Positions 60,196 to 64,000 of a stretch of 64,000 bases of DNA are shown here, one piece after another. The notes under the pieces were generated by a model. It saw only the letters and a list, made by a program, of their open reading frames with translations, did no database searches and was not told the DNA's origin. Location of the stretch: NCBI RefSeq assembly GCF_008710145.1, contig NZ_VYKL01000020.1, forward strand, positions 57,100-121,099, read 5' to 3'. Each line of letters starts with the position of its first letter. Position 1 is the first letter of the stretch. This DNA comes from Niallia endozanthoxylica (GTDB taxonomy: Bacteria > Bacillota > Bacilli > Bacillales > Cytobacillaceae). The translations under genes were made by a program, and so were the position numbers.

Positions 60196-61606
60196 GTTCA
60201 TCCACCTCATGTGGTCGTAATTTTTTCAGCATGGCCTCGATTTCTAATTTTTTAAGCTCTTGACTTCCATCTGTCTTACTTGGTTTTGTATTGCCAGCTT
60301 TATCATCACCATCAAACCACTCCGGTATGACTTCTGTTCTAATGGGTTTCTTTTTTGCGGCTGTCTGTTTACCTGTTTTCTTTGCTTCAGCCCACTCAGC
60401 ATATTGGCGATGCTCCATCTTCGCCAACTCCATCGCATCTTTAACTGTTTTAATATTCTTTCTTGCCCAATGACTGGCAATCTTCTCAACATAATTCTTT
60501 GTGAGCTTCATATCTGTTTTTTGCAGCACATTATCAATTAAAACATTCACAACACCTGGATTTAATTTTTGCTGAAACATCACATCTTCAATAATTTTTA
60601 TATCTGCCTTTGAAGGCTCTGCCCCGCCACTTTTATCTCTTAAGAACTGAAGCGGCGAAGTGGTTTCAAAATAATGGATTAACCTTTCTTCCATTGTCTC
60701 AGGTTCTTGCTTTGAGGTTTGATAAATGACGGGCTGCGTTTTTTCAATAAGGGCAGGGAGCTTATCATGGTTTTCAAATTGATACCAGTCACGAGCAGCT
60801 TTCCTTAGTTCTTCAAGATCAATTTCATTGTTCTCTGTAATAGCACTTAAAATAATATTTTTCATTTGCAAAGCATCCATTCCATATAAAAAGGCTAGAT
60901 TCTTTACAGCTTCCTTCACTTGATGTGTAAAAGCGCTTTTAGCGACTAAACTTTCATGTAACCCGGCTAAAAGCAAATCAAAATTGAAATCAATTGGTTC
61001 TGCTTTTATACTATTTCCGTCCGCTCGGCCAATCAAGCGCTCTCCATCAGTTATGGATGTATCCTGCTTTGTTTCTTCATCAATAGAGTGTATACTTGGA
61101 TGTCCCGAAGAAAAAACATCCTGAAAAGCCTTTGTAACGTTTGCAAACTCTGAATCATGGATTGCCTTTTCAGTGAAGAACCGCTTCACTCTCAAGTATT
61201 GAGATTTGCCTATTTTTCGATACAGATAAATGTTAAGCATTCCATCTGAGAGAAATTGCTCTGGAGTTAGAGACGGCTGCAATTCATAAATAAAGGATCT
61301 GCGGTCTTCCTCTTTTTTAACAAAGGTTTTTAACAGCCCGATACCCTCCAGCTTTAAGCGATTTTCATAAATAGCCTTTAAATTCATTTCCATGAAATTC
61401 ATTAAGCTATGATGTGAGTGAGATTCTGACCAAAGGCGATTTTCTTCCAGCTCTGCCCATAAAGTCATATACAAACTTACACAGCTTGCACCGATTAATG
61501 GCTGGTACAAAAAGGTAAGCACTTTCCGATCATAATCATGCAAAAGACCATTGGCAGTGACGGCATATCGGTCAATAGGTAAAAGTTCTTGCCAATGTTG
61601 AGCCAT
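60179..61606 (-). CDS. dnaB: Primosomal protein DnaB (replication initiation, membrane attachment)
   Basis: This is the Gram-positive DnaB, unrelated to the E. coli helicase of that name; it works with DnaD and DnaI to open and load the helicase. The 475-aa protein starts MAQHWQELLPIDRYAV and has the DnaD-like winged-helix N domain and two DDBH2 repeats, the second with KNYVEKIASHWARKNIKTVKDAM (about residues 377-399). AAAGG precedes the ATG at the chosen position. It follows nrdR and precedes dnaI, as in B. subtilis. Confidence 0.95.
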   Translation of the reverse strand: MAQHWQELLPIDRYAVTANGLLHDYDRKVLTFLYQPLIGASCVSLYMTLWAELEENRLWSESHSHHSLMNFMEMNLKAIYENRLKLEGIGLLKTFVKKEEDRRSFIYELQPSLTPEQFLSDGMLNIYLYRKIGKSQYLRVKRFFTEKAIHDSEFANVTKAFQDVFSSGHPSIHSIDEETKQDTSITDGERLIGRADGNSIKAEPIDFNFDLLLAGLHESLVAKSAFTHQVKEAVKNLAFLYGMDALQMKNIILSAITENNEIDLEELRKAARDWYQFENHDKLPALIEKTQPVIYQTSKQEPETMEERLIHYFETTSPLQFLRDKSGGAEPSKADIKIIEDVMFQQKLNPGVVNVLIDNVLQKTDMKLTKNYVEKIASHWARKNIKTVKDAMELAKMEHRQYAEWAEAKKTGKQTAAKKKPIRTEVIPEWFDGDDKAGNTKPSKTDGSQELKKLEIEAMLKKLRPHEVDEHGENK

Positions 61607-61693
61607 GACAGTCAACCTTTCATAAATAATTTGAAAAAAGAGCTAAAGAGTATTCCTTAGCTCTTAGAAAAGCACAAGTGCCTCAAGCGGCAA

Positions 61694-62155
61694 TCAAGAT
61701 TGCTCTTTTTTAATTAATTCCTTTAGTTCATCAATAAACACATTGATGTCTTTAAACTGGCGGTATACGGAAGCAAACCGAACATAGGAAACCTCATCAA
61801 TTTTGGCTAGTCTTTCCATTACCATTTCACCGATTTCATCACTTTTGATTTCAGAAGCCCCTTGGTTGCGCAACTCCTTTTCCACTTCTGAAGTAAGATC
61901 TTCCAGTTGTTTTAAGGCAACTGGTCTTTTTTCACAAGCTTTTATCAAACCGCGCAGCATTTTTTCCCGACTAAATTCCTCTCTTGTGCCTTCCTTCTTC
62001 ACAACAACAAGAGGACTTTCTTCAACTTTTTCAAATGTAGTAAAACGATAACTGCATCTTTCACATTCTCTTCGACGTCGAATAGACCGTCCATCCTCAA
62101 CAGGACGAGAATCAACCACACGTGAATTATTATTTTGGCATGAAGGGCATTTCAT
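61694..62155 (-). CDS. nrdR: Transcriptional repressor NrdR
   Basis: NrdR represses ribonucleotide reductase genes when dATP is abundant. The 153-aa protein has the N-terminal zinc ribbon ([19 protein letters not shown], about residues 3-39) and the ATP-cone domain ([20 protein letters not shown], about residues 50-69). It is of standard length. It precedes dnaB, 87 bases away, as in B. subtilis. Confidence 0.97.
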   Translation of the reverse strand: MKCPSCQNNNSRVVDSRPVEDGRSIRRRRECERCSYRFTTFEKVEESPLVVVKKEGTREEFSREKMLRGLIKACEKRPVALKQLEDLTSEVEKELRNQGASEIKSDEIGEMVMERLAKIDEVSYVRFASVYRQFKDINVFIDELKELIKKEQS

Positions 62156-62387
62156 ACAATCAGCTCCGACTTTAATTTCCTATCTACTATCTTATTAAAA
62201 AGATCAACCTTGTACAAGTCATTTTGAATTTATGAATAAAAAAGAGATGCGGTTTCCCAGCACCCCTGGTAATCAAATTCGTTCAGTCAAATTTTTTTAA
62301 GGAAGTTTATGTATATCCAACTTATTAAATCAACATAGGAATTCCTTTTCTATCATGTACGGATAGTAAACATGGTTCTTCCGCTAA

Positions 62388-62529
62388 ATATTTGACTCAT
62401 CCGTGTGAAAAGGACTTTTCACACGCCTTTCAGCTCCGCTGAAAGGTTGCGATATGGTCATGAAACGGGAGGAGAAAACTCGTTTTCTCCTCCCGTTTCA
62501 TGACCATATCGCTTAGATGAGTCAAATAT
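62388..62529 (+). repeat. R2 repeat, long copy with a perfect 31-bp hairpin
   Basis: The 142-base element is closed by a perfect 14-bp inverted repeat (ATATTTGACTCATC at 62388-62401 and its complement at 62516-62529). Inside are three hairpins: GTGTGAAAAG-ga-CTTTTCACAC (62403-62424), CCTTTCAGC-tcc-GCTGAAAGG (62426-62446), and a perfect 31-bp stem (62449-62479 with 62482-62512) whose arms meet at TC. Read on the minus strand it aligns with the R2 copy at 53170-53250, apart from the 31-bp hairpin. Confidence 0.92.
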
Positions 62530-62614
62530 CCACTAGTGTATGTCGAAATATTAAAAAAGACATATATATTTCTGCACCAAACAAAAATAGACATCATACT
62601 ATTGTTTATAAACA

Positions 62615-62653
62615 TAAAATGGGATTACCTTTGTTAAGATAATCCCATTTTAT
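62615..62653 (-). terminator. Terminator of gapB
   Basis: AAAATGGGATTA and TAATCCCATTTT with a 12-base loop lie just after the gapB stop. Confidence 0.9.
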
Positions 62654-62668
62654 TAAACTAATATAATA

Positions 62669-63697
62669 TTATGCATTTACAATTGAAGAATTTAATAGTT
62701 TTTCAGCTACATAGTTTGTTAAATCAACCACACGGCAAGAATAACCCCATTCATTATCATACCATGCTAGTACCTTCACCTTATTTGAACCCATCACCAT
62801 AGTTGTTAAACTGTCAATAGTGGCTGAATGCGGATTAGTGTTAAAATCAACTGATACTAATGGTTCGTCCGTGATAGCTAGAATTCCTTTTAATTCATTA
62901 TCTGCAGCTTCTTTAAATGCATTATTAATATCGTCAATGGTCACATTTTGCTTAAGGTCCACAACAAGATCAACTAAAGAAACATTTGATGTTGGTACGC
63001 GAAGCGCCATACCATGTAATTTTCCTTTTAATTGCGGCAGCACAAGTGATAATGCTTTTGCAGCTCCTGTTGATGTCGGGATAATTGATTGAGCGCATGC
63101 TCGAGCTCTTCTCAAGTCTTTATGCGGATTATCAATGTTCTTTTGGTCGTTTGTATAAGCATGTACTGTTGTCATCAATCCATTAACAATACCAAATTTT
63201 TCATCCAATACTTTGGCAACTGGCGCTAAACAATTTGTAGTACAAGATGCATTTGAAATGACATCATGCTCTGTAATATTTAAAGCACTTTCATTTACTC
63301 CCATTACAATCGTAACGTCTTCATTTTTACCAGGTGCTGTTAGGATTACTTTCTTTGCCCCCGCATTTAAATGAAGTGCAGCTTTGTCGCGAGCATTAAA
63401 TTTCCCCGTTGCTTCAATAACAATATCAATCTTTAATTCTTTCCACGGCAGTTCTTCTGGATTACGGTTGCTTAATAATTGAACGCGCTTCCCATTTACA
63501 ATAAGTGCGTCCTGCTCCGCTTGAACCTCTCCTGCAAATGGTCCATGATTAGTATCATATTTTATTAAATGAGCAAGTGTCTCCGCTGGATAACTTGCAT
63601 TAATAGCTACTATATCAAGATTATTATCAACAATTGCTCTTCTGAATACCATTCGTCCAATTCTTCCAAACCCATTAATTGCTATTCTCGCCTTCAT
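62669..63697 (-). CDS. gapB: Gluconeogenic glyceraldehyde-3-phosphate dehydrogenase
   Basis: GapB oxidises or reduces GAP with NADP(H) in the gluconeogenic direction. The 342-aa protein starts MKARIAINGFGRIGRM, has the catalytic Cys in SNASCTTNCLAP (about residue 153), and the substrate-binding RRARACAQSIIP (about 195-206). The GapB type is supported by similarity to B. subtilis GapB. Two ATGs are in frame; the second (63697) has AGGGG at a better distance. Two CcpN-like sites overlap its probable promoter. It ends in a terminator and is not followed by speD. Confidence 0.94.
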   Translation of the reverse strand: MKARIAINGFGRIGRMVFRRAIVDNNLDIVAINASYPAETLAHLIKYDTNHGPFAGEVQAEQDALIVNGKRVQLLSNRNPEELPWKELKIDIVIEATGKFNARDKAALHLNAGAKKVILTAPGKNEDVTIVMGVNESALNITEHDVISNASCTTNCLAPVAKVLDEKFGIVNGLMTTVHAYTNDQKNIDNPHKDLRRARACAQSIIPTSTGAAKALSLVLPQLKGKLHGMALRVPTSNVSLVDLVVDLKQNVTIDDINNAFKEAADNELKGILAITDEPLVSVDFNTNPHSATIDSLTTMVMGSNKVKVLAWYDNEWGYSCRVVDLTNYVAEKLLNSSIVNA

Positions 63698-63717
63698 CAT
63701 TCGGCCCCTTCCACAAT

Positions 63718-63760
63718 AATGTTATACTTTTGACTGTTCATATGTAATTAGTATAACACA
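63718..63760. promoter_or_regulatory. Two CcpN-like operators upstream of gapB
   Basis: On the plus strand AATGTTATACT (63718-63728) matches TRTGHYATAYW with one mismatch, and on the minus strand TGTGTTATACT (63750-63760) matches fully. The latter contains a TATACT that can serve as gapB -10, with TTGTCA 19 bases upstream. B. subtilis gapB is repressed by CcpN on glucose. The consensus is quoted from memory. Confidence 0.6.
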
Positions 63761-64000
63761 TTACCTTTCATTTGTGACAAGTTTAGAAATATTTTTTATT
63801 ATCATTTTTAAATTTTCATTCATTTCTCATGCATTTATTGGAACCATATAGAATATTTGTACACAAGCCCATAAAAAAAGAGGTAAATAACAGCTACAGT
63901 AAATATAGTTAAATCCAAAGAAACCTGTAGACAAGTTCCGCAGGTTTCCTTTATACAGGACTTACCCACTTGTTGTAAATTAATGGTATTTTAGTACTTT
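63761..64000. other. Region upstream of gapB to the window end
   Basis: No gene is visible. A hairpin GAAACCTG...CAGGTTTC with a 13-base loop (63920-63948) could be the terminator of the next gene, outside the window. The rest is AT-rich. Confidence 0.5.

Larger units (their letters stand above)
62156..62668. other. 513-base region between nrdR and gapB
   Basis: No gene is supported. The gapB terminator is at its right edge (62615-62653), the R2 repeat occupies 62388-62529, and the nrdR-side third is AT-rich with no recognised operator. In B. subtilis speD lies in this interval. Confidence 0.7.

Overview
The window is a stretch of core chromosome from a spore-forming, low-GC member of the Bacillaceae. 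The evidence is sporulation and germination genes (lonB, gerM, gerE, sspI, ytxC), Bacillus-type tRNA-responsive T-box leaders, and a gene order that follows Bacillus subtilis almost throughout. Nearly all genes lie on the minus strand; only seven protein genes are on plus (a LiaI-like membrane protein, recQ, yslB, rnhC, sspI, ysdB and a shared-terminator neighbourhood of each). I do not assign a species.

Layout from left to right. Positions 1-10600: 5' part of hemA, a membrane protein, then proteostasis genes engB/ysxC, lonA, lonB, clpX, tig and the TPR protein ysoA. Positions 10690-19440: the branched-chain amino-acid operon ilvB-ilvH-ilvC-leuA-leuB-leuC-leuD behind a strong promoter and a leucine T-box. 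Positions 19650-24000: tRNA-Arg, a phosphodiesterase, the XTP/dITP pyrophosphatase, gerM, racE, a MarR regulator and gerE. Positions 24150-26730: recQ bracketed by copies of an intergenic repeat. Positions 26720-34760: sdhCAB, yslB, lysC, an unknown 66-aa gene, uvrC and trxA. Positions 34900-39430: fatty-acid oxidation genes etfA, etfB, fadB, lcfA, without fadR. Positions 39640-46200: yshE, mutS2, polX, a CvpA-family gene, zapA and rnhC. Positions 46200-50300: pheST with a Phe T-box. Positions 50300-54300: ysgA, sspI, ysdC, ysdB (SigW-type promoter), a TVP38 protein and ysdA. Positions 54290-55700: infC-rpmI-rplT behind an L20-type leader. Positions 55800-58250: thrS with a Thr T-box. Positions 58240-62160: ytxC, dnaI, dnaB, nrdR. 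Positions 62660-64000: gapB with CcpN-like operators.

Much of the regulation can be read from the sequence. There are three T-boxes with legible specifier codons (CTC, TTC, ACC), each with an intrinsic terminator and an antiterminator motif. An autoregulatory ribosomal-protein leader precedes infC. A matching SigW promoter precedes ysdB, a plausible SigK promoter precedes gerE, and two opposed CcpN-like sites precede gapB. Several genes start at non-ATG codons chosen by Shine-Dalgarno position: clpX, racE, gerE, zapA, ysgA, yslB and rnhC at TTG, leuA at GTG and infC at ATT.

The least explained content is intergenic. One family (R1, about 190 bp) is built from nested hairpins, with two full copies, one left-half remnant and one right-half remnant; its right end overlaps the stop codons of lonB and sdhB. 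A second family (R2) has 14-bp terminal inverted repeats around internal hairpins; its two copies show compensatory base changes, and one carries a perfect 31-bp hairpin. A GC-rich repeat sits inside the thrS leader. Relative to B. subtilis, rph, fadR, speD, ysmA and the lysC lysine riboswitch are not at their expected places. I see no prophage, no CRISPR array, no transposase gene and no obvious defence system, so the best candidates for undescribed biology are these structured repeats and two small unknown genes.
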